Both the position numbers and the translations under genes were made by a program. DNA of 64,000 nucleotides, taken from Aliivibrio sp. 1S175 (GTDB lineage Bacteria > Pseudomonadota > Gammaproteobacteria > Enterobacterales > Vibrionaceae). Below the pieces are notes generated by a model, which saw nothing but the letters and a program-made list of their open reading frames with translations, ran no database searches and was not told where the DNA came from. Shown one piece after another: positions 21,151 to 31,210 of this stretch (position 1 is its first letter; every line of letters starts with the position of its first letter). The DNA lies in the NCBI RefSeq assembly GCF_001690985.1, contig NZ_MAJS01000003.1, forward strand, positions 1-64,000, read 5' to 3'.

Positions 21151-21684
21151 TTATTTTAAGGTTTTGTTTGGATCATCTTCTTTACGCTGATATTCACCTT
21201 CAAACACATCACCTTGTTGATCATTCTGTCTTGTTTGATCAAACGGATTTCCTTGGTTAAAAGGACCATTTTGATCGAAGCCACCACCGAAACCGGCATG
21301 AAATCCACCTTGTGATGCTCCGATACCATTCACCTTTATTCGGCTCATTAATTGTTTTGCTAAATACGCCCTTGGCGCAGGCAGTAAAACCAGCATTCCT
21401 AACGCATCAGTCATAAAACCTGGGACAAGCAATAGCACACCGGCAATAGCAAGCATGACGCCTTCAACGATTTGCTGAGCTGGTAACTCGCCTTGCTGCA
21501 TTTTTGATTGTACTGACATCAAAGTCTGAATACCTTGACTACGAACTAATGACGCACCAACAAAGGCGGTGACCAATACCAATCCAAGCGTCGGCCACAT
21601 TCCTAACATGCCCCCAACTTGCACAAACAGTGCAATTTCAATTATGGGAACAAAAATAAACAGTAATAATAAAATAGGAAACAC
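21151..21684 (-). CDS. fxsA: FxsA family membrane protein
   Basis: This inner-membrane protein is named for suppressing F exclusion of phage T7 when overproduced; its normal job is unknown. The 177-aa protein has about four hydrophobic segments in the first 110 residues, with the conserved FVPIIEIALFVQVG start and PGFMTDALG. The C-terminal tail is Gly/Gln/Asn-rich, with a repeated N(P/Q)F-like pattern (PFNQGNPFDQTR). Confidence 0.9.
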   Translation of the reverse strand: MFPILLLLFIFVPIIEIALFVQVGGMLGMWPTLGLVLVTAFVGASLVRSQGIQTLMSVQSKMQQGELPAQQIVEGVMLAIAGVLLLVPGFMTDALGMLVLLPAPRAYLAKQLMSRIKVNGIGASQGGFHAGFGGGFDQNGPFNQGNPFDQTRQNDQQGDVFEGEYQRKEDDPNKTLK

Positions 21685-22118
21685 AACACACCTCGATTGG
21701 ATTTAAGACGATCTTTCGCTTTATATTTCTTTATTTAGTGTAGCAGGCATTAACCGCAAACCACTTTTTATCTCTCTATTATGATAGATGCGGCACTTCT
21801 GTTCAATTTTCAAGAAAGAACTCTGTAAAAGAGTGTAAACAGCCATCAAATTCATTAACTCAAGTAGCAGTTATATAACCTATAAAGTAAAAATATTAAC
21901 AACTAGTGAGAGCATTATCTCAATTTGAAATATTTTGCAAAAACTCGACGTAAAAAGTGATCAAGTTAACACTTTTACCACTAAAGAGGTGTATGATGAC
22001 GTTAAAACAAGGCATCAGGTACGATATTGATCACCCTCTGACGAACGGACTCTACTCGCAGATATGGTCACTTGGAAAAAAATCCAATAATTAAAATATA
22101 GAACCTTAAAGGCTTACT
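21685..22118 (+). promoter_or_regulatory. aspA upstream region with CRP-like site
   Basis: This 434-bp spacer is divergent from fxsA. AGTGA-tcaagt-TAACA at 21956-21971 matches the CRP consensus TGTGA-N6-TCACA at 8 of 10 bases within a longer palindrome (AAAAGTGATC...TTAACACTTTT). CRP control of aspA is known in E. coli. A short ORF (21993-22094) follows; the rest shows nothing I recognise. Confidence 0.6.
21996..22094 (+). CDS. possible 32-aa small protein or leader peptide upstream of aspA
   Basis: A short ORF (MTLKQGIRYDID..., ending SLGKKSNN) starts at the ATG at 21996, with AAAGAGG six bases upstream; a second ATG lies one codon earlier (21993). It ends 24 bp before aspA and begins 24 bp after the CRP-like site, so it would be on the aspA transcript. 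I know no homologue. It may be chance, or a translated leader. Confidence 0.3.
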   Translation: MTLKQGIRYDIDHPLTNGLYSQIWSLGKKSNN

Positions 22119-23567
22119 ATGACTCAGATGCTTGATTTAGAAAAAACAAATACTGCAACTCGTATTGAAGAAGATTTACTTGGTGAACGCCACGTTCCCG
22201 CTGATGCTTACTACGGTATCCATACTCTTCGTGCGATGGAAAACTTCAACATTTCAAACGTCACTATTTCTGATGTTCCAGAATTCGTTCGTGGCATGAT
22301 CTTCACTAAAAAAGCAGCTGCATTAGCAAACAAAGAATTGGGTGCAATTCCTTCACAAGTTGGTGAGTACATCATCAAAGCATGTGACTTAATTCTTGAA
22401 ACTGGCAAATGCATGGATCAGTTCCCTTCAGATGTATATCAAGGTGGCGCTGGTACTTCTGTAAACATGAACGCAAATGAAGTTATTGCAAACGTTGCTC
22501 TTGAACTAATGGGCAAAGAAAAAGGCGAATACGACATCATTAACCCTAATGATCACGTAAACCGTTCTCAATCAACTAACTGTGCATACCCAACAGGTTT
22601 CCGTATTGCTGTATACAACAGCATGATGAAATTAATCGAAGCGATTGAATACCTAAAAGGTGCATTCGATCTTAAAGATCAAGAATTCCGCAATGTTCTA
22701 AAAATGGGTCGTACTCAGCTTCAAGATGCAGTTCCAATGACAGTAGGTCAAGAATTCCACGCTTGGGGTATCTTACTGAAAGAAGAAGTTAAAAACCTTA
22801 ACTACACAGCGCAACTTCTTTTAGAAGTGAACATTGGTGCAACGGCAATCGGTACTGGCTTAAACGCGGCTACAGGTTACCAAGAAGCAGCGGTACGTCA
22901 CCTAGCTGAAGTAACTGGCCTAGAGTGTGTTGCAGCTGAAGATTTAATCGAAGCAACGTCTGACTGTGGTGCTTACGTTATGATCCACGGTTCGCTAAAA
23001 CGTACTGCGGTTAAACTGTCTAAAATCTGTAATGACTTACGTCTTCTTTCTTCTGGTCCTCGTGCAGGTCTTAATGAATTGAACTTACCTGAGCTTCAAG
23101 CCGGTTCTTCAATCATGCCAGCTAAAGTAAACCCAGTAATTCCAGAAGTTGTAAACCAAGTATGTTTCAAAGTAATTGGTAACGACACTACAGTAACTTT
23201 CGCTGCTGAAGCGGGTCAACTGCAATTAAACGTAATGGAACCTGTAATTGGTCAAGCTCTTTTCGAATCTATCGAAATCTTGAAAAATGCATGTGTGAAC
23301 TTACGTGACAAATGTATCGACGGTATCACGGTAAACAAAGAAGTATGTGAAGCTCACGTATTTAACTCTATCGGTATCGTTACATACCTAAACCCATTCA
23401 TTGGCCACCACGAAGGTGACATTGTTGGTAAGATTTGTGCTGAAACAGGTAAAAACGTTCGCGATGTAGTTCTTGAGCGTGGCCTTCTAACAGAAGAGCA
23501 ACTAGATGACATCTTCTCAGTAGAAAACCTGATGCATCCGCAATACAAAGCAAAACGTTACGAATAA
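22119..23567 (+). CDS. aspA: aspartate ammonia-lyase
   Basis: This enzyme splits L-aspartate into fumarate and ammonia, supplying fumarate to FrdABCD in anaerobiosis. The 482-aa protein of the aspartase/fumarase family has the [11 protein letters not shown] signature and the active-site [10 protein letters not shown]. One oddity: in the conserved STND-AYPTGFR segment the Asp is Cys (C155, codon TGT). It lies upstream of dcuA, with a terminator between them. AAGG precedes the ATG. Confidence 0.97.
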   Translation: MTQMLDLEKTNTATRIEEDLLGERHVPADAYYGIHTLRAMENFNISNVTISDVPEFVRGMIFTKKAAALANKELGAIPSQVGEYIIKACDLILETGKCMDQFPSDVYQGGAGTSVNMNANEVIANVALELMGKEKGEYDIINPNDHVNRSQSTNCAYPTGFRIAVYNSMMKLIEAIEYLKGAFDLKDQEFRNVLKMGRTQLQDAVPMTVGQEFHAWGILLKEEVKNLNYTAQLLLEVNIGATAIGTGLNAATGYQEAAVRHLAEVTGLECVAAEDLIEATSDCGAYVMIHGSLKRTAVKLSKICNDLRLLSSGPRAGLNELNLPELQAGSSIMPAKVNPVIPEVVNQVCFKVIGNDTTVTFAAEAGQLQLNVMEPVIGQALFESIEILKNACVNLRDKCIDGITVNKEVCEAHVFNSIGIVTYLNPFIGHHEGDIVGKICAETGKNVRDVVLERGLLTEEQLDDIFSVENLMHPQYKAKRYE

Positions 23568-23584
23568 TTCGTAGCACCTCAAAT

Positions 23585-23613
23585 AGCGAGCTCACTGAAG
23601 CTCGCTTTTTTTT
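23585..23613 (+). terminator. aspA terminator
   Basis: The arms AGCGAGCT and AGCTCGCT form a perfect 8-bp stem with a 6-nt loop, followed by T8. Some transcripts may read through to dcuA, as in E. coli. Confidence 0.9.
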
Positions 23614-23735
23614 ATACTCATTATTTTACTGATAATAAAATCAAGTAATCATTCATACTTTTATTGAATTGCTGTATATAACTGCTCAATAAAAATCTGA
23701 ATAATTATTTTAAATTCAAACATTGGAGTTACATT

Positions 23736-25037
23736 ATGATTGCTGTACAACTTCTTGTCGTACTGCTGTTCATCTATTTAGGTGCACGTATCGGCGGTAT
23801 TGGTATCGGATTTGCGGGTGGCGCGGGCGTTCTTGTCCTTACCATGATCTTAGGTTTAGACGCGGGTTCTATCCCTATCGATGTTATTTTAATCATCATG
23901 TCTGTAATCACGGCTATTGCAGCAATGCAAGTGGCTGGTGGTATGGATTGGTTGGTTGACCTAGCAGAACAATTCTTACGAAAAAACCCAAAACGTATTA
24001 CTTTCTACGCACCAATCGTGACTTATTTCATGACAATGCTAGCAGGTACAGGCCACACTGCGTTCTCTACACTTCCAGTTATTGCTGAAGTAGCGAAAGA
24101 ACAAGGTGTTCGTCCATCTCGCCCTCTTTCTATCGCTGTTGTTGCCTCTCAAATTGCAATTACCGCGTCTCCAATCTCTGCGGCAGTTGTTTTCTTCTCT
24201 GGTATTCTTGAGCCACTAGGTGTGGATTACTTAACGCTATTAGCGGTATGTATCCCATCAACATTCCTAGCATGTATGGTTGGTGCATTTGTTGCTAACT
24301 TCCTAGGTTGTGAGCTAAAAGATGATCCTGTTTATCAAGAGCGTCTTGCAAAAGGCCTTATCAAGATGAACGGTGCAGGTAAGCGTGAAATCTTACCAAC
24401 AGCAAAAACGTCTGTTTATATCTTCTGTGCAGCTATCGTAGCCGTTGTTGCTTATGCAACGATGATCAGTGGCAGTGTGGGCCTGATTGAGCATCCAACG
24501 ATTGGTCGTAATGAAGCTATCATGGCGCTAATGCTAACCGCTGCTGCCGCTATCGTAACGTTCACTAAGATTGATGCGTCTAAAATTGCAAACGCAGCAA
24601 CATTCAAATCAGGCATGAGTGCGTGTGTGTGTGTGCTTGGTGTAGCATGGCTTGGTGATACGTTTGTGTCTTCTCACATTGGTGAAATAAAAGAGTTCTC
24701 GGCTGAGATCCTTGCACAATATCCGTGGATGCTAGCGATTGTTTTATTCTTTGCTTCAATGCTTCTTTACTCTCAAGGCGCGACAACTACCGCTCTAATG
24801 CCTGCAGCCCTTGCGATTGGTGTTGCTCCAATTACGGCAGTTGCTTCGTTTGCTGCAGTAAGTGCACTGTTTGTACTTCCTACTTACCCTACGCTTCTTG
24901 CTGCGGTAGAAATGGATGACACTGGTTCAACTCGTATCGGTAATCTTGTATTCAACCACCCATTCTTCATCCCGGGTGTTGCAACGATTTCGACGTCTGT
25001 TGCACTAGGTTTTGTATTTGGCGGTATTATTCTTTAA
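23736..25037 (+). CDS. dcuA: anaerobic C4-dicarboxylate transporter DcuA
   Basis: This inner-membrane carrier takes up aspartate, malate or fumarate and exchanges them for succinate. The 433-aa protein has the same length as E. coli DcuA, about ten helices, and the conserved blocks GGIGIGFAGG, AGTGHTAFSTLPVIAEVAKEQG and LPTYPTLLAAVEMDDTG. TTGGAG precedes the ATG. With AspA upstream and FrdABCD elsewhere in the window it completes the aspartate-to-succinate respiration route. The coding DNA contains a GT repeat (24623-24635). Confidence 0.95.
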   Translation: MIAVQLLVVLLFIYLGARIGGIGIGFAGGAGVLVLTMILGLDAGSIPIDVILIIMSVITAIAAMQVAGGMDWLVDLAEQFLRKNPKRITFYAPIVTYFMTMLAGTGHTAFSTLPVIAEVAKEQGVRPSRPLSIAVVASQIAITASPISAAVVFFSGILEPLGVDYLTLLAVCIPSTFLACMVGAFVANFLGCELKDDPVYQERLAKGLIKMNGAGKREILPTAKTSVYIFCAAIVAVVAYATMISGSVGLIEHPTIGRNEAIMALMLTAAAAIVTFTKIDASKIANAATFKSGMSACVCVLGVAWLGDTFVSSHIGEIKEFSAEILAQYPWMLAIVLFFASMLLYSQGATTTALMPAALAIGVAPITAVASFAAVSALFVLPTYPTLLAAVEMDDTGSTRIGNLVFNHPFFIPGVATISTSVALGFVFGGIIL

Positions 25038-25061
25038 TTAAGAAAATGCACATACACCACC

Positions 25062-25094
25062 AAAAATGGCAGCTAATTTAGCTGCCATTTTTTA
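25062..25094. terminator. bidirectional terminator between dcuA and uspA
   Basis: The arms AAAAATGGCAGCTA and TAGCTGCCATTTTTT flank a tight AT loop, with T6 on the plus strand and T5 on the minus strand. Confidence 0.92.
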
Positions 25095-25105
25095 TATCCA
25101 GTCAA

Positions 25106-25531
25106 CTATGACTTAATCGGCACAACCAGTATATCAATAGGCGAATGATGAATGAGGGGCCGTGAATACGAAATTATTTTACTGAGAAAATCATGGTGAT
25201 GCCCGCAAATCAATAAATCTACGCCATTCTCTTTTACCGCTGCATCAACTTTATGACTAAGATCCCCAGTTCCCACCCAAAAGCTCTCAATAGGAAAGTC
25301 AGTGTATTGCTGAAAATCAGCCAGCCATTTATTTGAAGGTTCATTGAGCGGTTTGCGATCAGGCTCTGCTTGTATATCTATCAGCTCTGGATAAATTTCT
25401 CCATGAGTACCATCAATATGAATATATGACACTTTTGCACCGACTAACCTAGCCATAGAAACCGCTCTATCAATCAGAACATGACTCTCTTTTGACAGAT
25501 CCAATGCGACAAGGATATGTTTGTATTTCAT
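25106..25531 (-). CDS. uspA: universal stress protein A
   Basis: This is a small cytoplasmic stress protein of 141 aa with one Usp domain. The start MKYKHILVALDLS at 25531 has GAGGG 7 bases upstream; an upstream in-frame start adds twelve unrelated residues. The segment DLLICGHHHDFLSK is typical of the UspA subgroup, which lacks the ATP-binding GxxG(x9)GS motif. Its 213-bp upstream spacer to dsbD shows no clear operator. Confidence 0.94.
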   Translation of the reverse strand: MKYKHILVALDLSKESHVLIDRAVSMARLVGAKVSYIHIDGTHGEIYPELIDIQAEPDRKPLNEPSNKWLADFQQYTDFPIESFWVGTGDLSHKVDAAVKENGVDLLICGHHHDFLSKIISYSRPLIHHSPIDILVVPIKS

Positions 25532-25744
25532 CACAACGCCCTCTTCATCTATTAGTAAATTAAGCATAGTTTTAGTCAGGAGAAAATAGTGTCGTTGAGA
25601 TCTCGAAATGATAACAAATCATAAAAAACAGACCGACAGACTCATTAGAAACGAGCTGATCATTACGGCAATTGATACTATACTTGTCGAACTCTTGACC
25701 ATTTCGATAGTCATATCCATATCTATTTTTATAAAGACTCCCAC

Positions 25745-27595
25745 ATGACGAATTTACTCCGATTTCGAGCTGCCCTTTTATCATTCTTCATTCTATTCAT
25801 TTCTTTCGCTCCACAAGCATTAGCTGCGTTTGATTTAACCAAACTACAGAATCAACCAGGTTCTTCTTTTGTAACCGTAAATGAAGCGTTTCCTTTTAAC
25901 TTTATGCAGCAAGGCGATCGCGTTTATTTAGATTGGCAAGTAAAGCCTGATTACTATTTATATCAACAACGTATTTCAGTTACTGCTAATGGTGCTGAAA
26001 TTGCGGATTTAGTTATGGAAGAAGGCACACCTCATAACGATGAATTTTTTGGTAATGTAAACATATATACAGAGCCTCTTACGATCACAGTTCCTCTTAT
26101 CTCGGTTAGTGATAATGCAGAGTTAACCGTGCGATACCAAGGTTGTGCCAAAGCCGGGTTCTGCTATCCACCTGAGATCCGTAAAATTCCACTATCCGCA
26201 CTAACAGGGTTAAGTTCGTATCAAGATGAAGCGGCCAACACCCATGTTGTGGCAAAAAGTGATAACGCACCCGTTAGCGTAGAAAAGAACACATCGTTAG
26301 CTCCTGAACCAAAAGTCATATCTCAAACTCAACAGCAAGAACTGGCTGATAACTTGGGTGATGCTTGGTGGACTCCCTTTTTATTCTTAGCGCTTGGTAT
26401 TGGACTTGCATTCACACCTTGTGTACTGCCTATGTACCCTATCTTAACGGGTATTGTTTTAGGTGGCGGTAAACTGTCTCATGGCAAAGCTTTCAAGCTC
26501 TCTTTTGTTTACGTGCAAGGCATGGCATTAACCTATACCTTACTTGGGTTAGTGGTTGCTTCGGCAGGCATGCAATTTCAAGCGGCACTACAGCATCCTT
26601 ATGTATTGATTGGTTTGAGCATCATGTTTGTGTTGTTGGCACTGTCCATGTTTGGGGCTTACACCATTCAACTGCCAAGCAGCCTACAAACCAAATTAAA
26701 CGACATCAGTAACCAACAAAAAGGCGGTAACTTAGGTGGTGTATTTGCGATGGGTGCTATCTCAGGTTTAGTGTGCTCACCATGTACGACTGCACCATTA
26801 TCTGGTGCGTTACTTTATGTCGCAAAAAGTGGGGACTTACTAACAGGCGCAGTTGCGTTGTATGCCTTGGCGATTGGTATGGGTATCCCATTAATTTTAG
26901 CCGCCGTATTTGGTAATAAACTGCTACCAAAAGCGGGCGTATGGATGACGTATGTGAAGACCCTGTTTGGTTTTATTCTTCTCGCGGTTCCTGTGTTCTT
27001 ATTGGAACGTATTCTTCCTCATAGCATTACGCCATTTATTTGGTCTGCATTGGGTATTGCTGCGTTTGGTTGGTTATACCATGTTAAAGCGACGATGCCT
27101 CAATCATGGAAAACGAGTGTGGCTGGGATCATCGCGATCTTAGGTATTGTTGGCTCAGCAATTCCGGTGATTGATGCTATTTCAGGGAAAACCAATACAG
27201 AAGTAAGCACCACCACTCAAGCTGTTACATTTAAAAAGATAACTACGATTGAAGATTTAAACCGAGAATTGGAAGCTGCCAAAGCTCAAGGAAAGCCTGT
27301 GATGCTCGATTTTTATGCCGATTGGTGTGTCGCGTGTAAAGAGTTTGAAAAATACACCTTTCATAATGAAGCTGTAGAACCAAAGCTTGCTGAGTTCATT
27401 TTATTACAGGCAGACGTAACCAAAAATAGCCCTGAAGATATTGCACTGCTACAACAACTAAAAGTTCTTGGCTTACCAACCATCGATTTTTGGAATGCTA
27501 ATGGCGATTATTTATCAGACTCTCGTCTTACTGGATTCATGAAAGCAGAGCCGTTTATTCAGCATTTGCAACAAAATGTGAGCTTGGTTGAATAA
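25745..27595 (+). CDS. dsbD: thiol:disulfide interchange protein DsbD
   Basis: This protein carries electrons from cytoplasmic thioredoxin across the inner membrane to DsbC/DsbG and cytochrome c maturation. The 616-aa protein has a signal peptide (to ~27, QALA), an N-terminal periplasmic domain with the Cys pair in [12 protein letters not shown], an eight-helix membrane domain with TPCVLPMYP and CSPCTTAPL, and a C-terminal thioredoxin domain with CVAC at 528-531. All six redox cysteines are present. Confidence 0.97.
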   Translation: MTNLLRFRAALLSFFILFISFAPQALAAFDLTKLQNQPGSSFVTVNEAFPFNFMQQGDRVYLDWQVKPDYYLYQQRISVTANGAEIADLVMEEGTPHNDEFFGNVNIYTEPLTITVPLISVSDNAELTVRYQGCAKAGFCYPPEIRKIPLSALTGLSSYQDEAANTHVVAKSDNAPVSVEKNTSLAPEPKVISQTQQQELADNLGDAWWTPFLFLALGIGLAFTPCVLPMYPILTGIVLGGGKLSHGKAFKLSFVYVQGMALTYTLLGLVVASAGMQFQAALQHPYVLIGLSIMFVLLALSMFGAYTIQLPSSLQTKLNDISNQQKGGNLGGVFAMGAISGLVCSPCTTAPLSGALLYVAKSGDLLTGAVALYALAIGMGIPLILAAVFGNKLLPKAGVWMTYVKTLFGFILLAVPVFLLERILPHSITPFIWSALGIAAFGWLYHVKATMPQSWKTSVAGIIAILGIVGSAIPVIDAISGKTNTEVSTTTQAVTFKKITTIEDLNRELEAAKAQGKPVMLDFYADWCVACKEFEKYTFHNEAVEPKLAEFILLQADVTKNSPEDIALLQQLKVLGLPTIDFWNANGDYLSDSRLTGFMKAEPFIQHLQQNVSLVE

Positions 27596-27702
27596 TTTTG
27601 CTCCTTTATTGACCAAAATCATTAGCATTACTAAGGCACTTATTTTACAATGCGAATTAACGCAATTAAGCGAACAATTATATTAATTTTTTGAGGTATA
27701 TG

Positions 27703-28503
27703 ATGAGACTTATTCCATTAAACCAAGCAGAACAAGTAGGCGCATGGTCAGCACAACACATTGTTAACCGCATCAATGAGTTTAACCCAACAGCAGAGCG
27801 TCCATTCGTTCTTGGTCTTCCAACTGGTGGAACTCCTCTTAATACTTACAAAAAGCTAATTGAACTGCACAAAGCAGGTAAAGTAAGCTTTAAGCACGTA
27901 GTTACATTCAACATGGATGAGTACATCGGTCTTGATACTAACCACCCTGAATCTTACCGTACTTTCATGTTTGAAAACTTCTTCAACCATGTAGATATCC
28001 AAGAAGAAAACATTAATCTTCTTAACGGTAACACTGACAACCACGAAGAAGAATGCCAACGTTACGAAGACAAAATTAAGTCTTACGGCCGCATCAACTT
28101 ATTCATGGGTGGCGTAGGCAACGACGGTCACATCGCATTCAACGAACCAGCTTCTTCTTTAGCATCTCGTACTCGTATCAAAACACTAACTGAAGATACT
28201 CGTATTGCTAATTCTCGTTTCTTTGATGGCGACATCAACCAAGTGCCTAAGTTTGCATTAACTATCGGTGTTGGTACGTTACTTGACTCTGCTGAGATCA
28301 TGATCCTAATTACTGGTCACAATAAAGCACTTGCTCTGCAAGCCGCTGTTGAAGGATCTGTAAACCACATGTGGACAGTATCAGCACTTCAACTTCACCC
28401 TAAATCAGTAATCGTTTGTGATGACGCATCACAACAAGAACTGAAAGTGAAGACAGTTAAGTACTTTAAAGAACTAGAAGCTGAAAACATTACACACGTT
28501 TAA
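27703..28503 (+). CDS. nagB: glucosamine-6-phosphate deaminase
   Basis: This enzyme converts glucosamine 6-phosphate to fructose 6-phosphate plus ammonia in amino-sugar use, the reverse direction of GlmS (37.4 kb). It is 266 aa from the ATG at 27703 ([13 protein letters not shown]), with GAGG 6 bases upstream; TTG and ATG readings just upstream are not supported. Motifs: [15 protein letters not shown] (catalytic Asp) and [14 protein letters not shown]. It stands alone, not in a nagBACD operon; chitin-derived sugars are likely substrates in a vibrio. Confidence 0.97.
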   Translation: MRLIPLNQAEQVGAWSAQHIVNRINEFNPTAERPFVLGLPTGGTPLNTYKKLIELHKAGKVSFKHVVTFNMDEYIGLDTNHPESYRTFMFENFFNHVDIQEENINLLNGNTDNHEEECQRYEDKIKSYGRINLFMGGVGNDGHIAFNEPASSLASRTRIKTLTEDTRIANSRFFDGDINQVPKFALTIGVGTLLDSAEIMILITGHNKALALQAAVEGSVNHMWTVSALQLHPKSVIVCDDASQQELKVKTVKYFKELEAENITHV

Positions 28504-28522
28504 GATTCATTGTTAATAAATA

Positions 28523-28555
28523 CAAAAGGAGAGCTAAATCAGCTCTCCTTTTTTA
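28523..28555 (+). terminator. nagB terminator
   Basis: The arms AAAAGGAGAGCT and AGCTCTCCTTTTTT flank a 5-nt loop. Confidence 0.92.
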
Positions 28556-29178
28556 TACACTCCGAATAACCCTCCTCCCAAAAACACCTTAAATCCCCCT
28601 CAACTTTGATTCTCTTATTCTGACAATCGTTTTCCATATACTCTTTTATTAAAAAAATCTCGTAATAATGCTTTCATTATTGGTATCAAAACGACAATTC
28701 ATCCCAATTAATAAAATAGACAACAATTACTATGCAACACCAAAGGAGTACTTTTATCTGTAATTAAATTTCATTTTACTGGTCGAGAAATAGAGCCATT
28801 TAATTCGAGGAATGAAAGAAATCAGAAAGTGAGAGGCAGATCATATTGATTTTTTATTATTTAAATAATAATTCACTAATAGTGATGAGCGTCACTATTT
28901 ACAGGAAAGAGGAATAACTCGAAATGAGATGTTGCGCATTTAATTATCATTGACAAATTGAATTTGATCGAAATGTAGCAAAGTTTCATACTCAAAATGC
29001 TAGCTAGATCTACTTAATTTGTATTTGGAAAGGTGAATTTGTGGGGTGTCTCACGAATTTCCCGTTATCGGTTCTATTAAAAAATCTATGGTAAATTATG
29101 TCTGTACTTAGAAATTAACCAATGGCTTTGGCGAGCCATTTTAGAATATTTAATAAAACCTCAAACGGGGAATCACTT
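28556..29178 (+). promoter_or_regulatory. mtlA promoter and long leader region
   Basis: This gene-free stretch of 623 bp has no ORF of note. A near-perfect CRP-like palindrome ATAGTGA-tgagcg-TCACTAT lies at 28879-28898. If CRP acts at -41.5, transcription would start near 28930, giving a leader of about 250 nt. The leader has two hairpins: 29035-29060 (GAATTTGTG / CACGAATTT with wobbles) and 29121-29140 (AATGGCT / AGCCATT, 6-nt loop). In V. cholerae the antisense sRNA MtlS is encoded opposite this leader; I could not identify it here by sequence. Confidence 0.55.
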
Positions 29179-31131
29179 ATGATATCACCAGATGCAAAGA
29201 TCAAGATACAAAATTTTGGTCGTTTTTTATCAAATATGGTAATGCCTAATATTGGTGCGTTTATCGCATGGGGCTTTATCACTGCTTTATTTATCCCAAC
29301 AGGTTGGATCCCTAACGAAGCGTTAGCGAAACTTGTTGGCCCTATGATTACGTATCTACTTCCACTGCTAATCGGTTATACCGGTGGTAAATTAGTGGGC
29401 GGCGAACGTGGGGCTATCGTTGGTGCAATTACAACAATGGGTGTTATTGCTGGTACTGATATACCAATGTTCATGGGCGCAATGATGGTTGGTCCTATGG
29501 GTGGCCTAGCGATTAAGCTGTTCGACCAAAAAGTCGATGGTAAAATCAAAAGTGGCTTTGAAATGCTAGTAAACAACTTCTCTGCCGGCATTATTGGTAT
29601 GCTGTGTGCGATTGTTGCTTTCTACTTTATTGGTCCTTTTGTTAAAGTATTATCAGCCGGTCTTGCCGGTGGTGTTAATTTCTTAGTCGAGGCTGGTCTT
29701 CTTCCTTTAACGTCTATTTTTGTTGAACCCGCAAAAATTCTCTTCTTAAATAACGCGATTAACCACGGTATTTTCTCTCCTCTTGGTATCCAACAAGCAA
29801 ACGATACTGGTCAATCTATTTTCTTCTTAATAGAGGCAAACCCAGGTCCAGGTCTAGGTATTCTTCTTGCTTACATGTTCTTTGGTAAAGGCTCTGCAAA
29901 ACAAACGGCTGGTGGGGCATCAATAATCCATTTCTTTGGTGGTATCCACGAAATTTACTTCCCATACATTTTGATGAATCCACGTTTAATCCTTGCTGCT
30001 ATTGCTGGTGGTATGACGGGTGTTTTCGTTCTCACTCTATTTAATGCTGGCATAGTTGCTCCTGCATCTCCTGGTTCTATCTTTGCCATTTTATTATTAA
30101 CACCAAAGGCATCGGCTGTCGGCGTTATCTGTTCAATTTTATCAGCAACAGCGGTTTCATTTACTGTGGCGGCACTGCTAATGAAAATGCAAGCAACCTC
30201 TGATGAAGATGACGGAACTTCATTAGATGATGCAACATCAAAAATGCATGACATGAAGTCAGGTCCAAAAGGCAGCCCTTCAGGTATCACAGCAGAAAAA
30301 AGCAATTCACCTAAATTAACCAATATCCAAAAAATCATCGTAGCGTGTGACGCTGGCATGGGTTCAAGTGCCATGGGAGCCGGACTTCTTCGTAAAAAAG
30401 TCCAAGCTACAGGCCTAAATATTAGCGTAACAAACTGTGCTATCAATAACTTACCTACGGATGTCGATATTGTGATTACTCATAAAGATTTAACGGACCG
30501 TGCACGTAAGCACGCAGAAAACGCAGAGCATATTTCATTAACCAACTTCTTAGATAGCCATATCTACAACGATTTAGTCGCACGCATTATGGCATCAACT
30601 TACCCAGAAGCCGCGAACGATGATGAAATGCCACAAATATCTCCAGTAGCAGCGAATGATGAGTTTTTTGAACCACAAAAAGCACAACCATTTCAAATTG
30701 AAGAAAAAAATATCCACCTTGGATTAACCTTCAAAACAAAAGAAGAAGCGATTCAATACGCCGGTGAGCAACTTGTCTCTCTTGGCTACGCAGAACCAGA
30801 ATATGTAGCAGCGATGTTTGATCGTGAAAAACTAGTACCAACCTACCTTGGTGAATCCATTGCCGTACCACATGGAACAATAGAAGCCAAAGACCGAGTA
30901 ATTAAAACAGGTATCGTAATCTGTCAGTACCCATCGGGAGTTCAATTCACTGAAGACGAAGATGACGTTGCTAAATTGGTTATCGGTATCGCAGCTAAAA
31001 ATGATGAGCATATTCAAGTAATTACATCAATTACCAATGCGCTTGATGAGCCTGGTGCCATTGAAAAATTAACATCGACTAACAGCGTTAGTGAGATGTT
31101 AGCAATTCTTTCAGGCGAACAAGCAGCATAA
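29179..31131 (+). CDS. mtlA: mannitol-specific PTS enzyme IICBA
   Basis: This phosphotransferase permease takes up and phosphorylates mannitol to mannitol 1-phosphate. It is 650 aa from the ATG at 29179 (GGGGAA 6 bases upstream). Domains: IIC membrane (1-~340), with [10 protein letters not shown] and [13 protein letters not shown], with phospho-Cys C390 in [17 protein letters not shown], with phospho-His H565 in VPHGTIEAK. An upstream in-frame ATG at 29122 lies within the leader hairpin and is rejected. First gene of mtlADR. Confidence 0.97.
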   Translation: MISPDAKIKIQNFGRFLSNMVMPNIGAFIAWGFITALFIPTGWIPNEALAKLVGPMITYLLPLLIGYTGGKLVGGERGAIVGAITTMGVIAGTDIPMFMGAMMVGPMGGLAIKLFDQKVDGKIKSGFEMLVNNFSAGIIGMLCAIVAFYFIGPFVKVLSAGLAGGVNFLVEAGLLPLTSIFVEPAKILFLNNAINHGIFSPLGIQQANDTGQSIFFLIEANPGPGLGILLAYMFFGKGSAKQTAGGASIIHFFGGIHEIYFPYILMNPRLILAAIAGGMTGVFVLTLFNAGIVAPASPGSIFAILLLTPKASAVGVICSILSATAVSFTVAALLMKMQATSDEDDGTSLDDATSKMHDMKSGPKGSPSGITAEKSNSPKLTNIQKIIVACDAGMGSSAMGAGLLRKKVQATGLNISVTNCAINNLPTDVDIVITHKDLTDRARKHAENAEHISLTNFLDSHIYNDLVARIMASTYPEAANDDEMPQISPVAANDEFFEPQKAQPFQIEEKNIHLGLTFKTKEEAIQYAGEQLVSLGYAEPEYVAAMFDREKLVPTYLGESIAVPHGTIEAKDRVIKTGIVICQYPSGVQFTEDEDDVAKLVIGIAAKNDEHIQVITSITNALDEPGAIEKLTSTNSVSEMLAILSGEQAA

Positions 31132-31210
31132 CAATCATATAGAAAATATAGATCAACTCTCCCCCTATAGGGTTGTTCTATCTCCTAATATCAAATTGAA
31201 GGTAATTATT

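Noticed and set aside
25572-25784. 70-codon minus-strand ORF between uspA and dsbD
   Set aside because: It overlaps the dsbD start and signal peptide, has no homology I recognise and no good SD.
27600-27690. NagC operator upstream of nagB
   Set aside because: AT-rich sequence with some resemblance, but I could not align it to a NagC consensus with confidence.
29122-29178. N-terminal extension of MtlA from an upstream ATG
   Set aside because: The ATG lies in the leader hairpin; the extension is absent from homologues and the ATG at 29179 has a strong SD.
29955-30447. Long antisense ORF inside mtlA (and similar antisense ORFs in glmS, crbS, acs, purH)
   Set aside because: These are shadows of codon bias in highly expressed genes; no ribosome sites, no recognisable domains.
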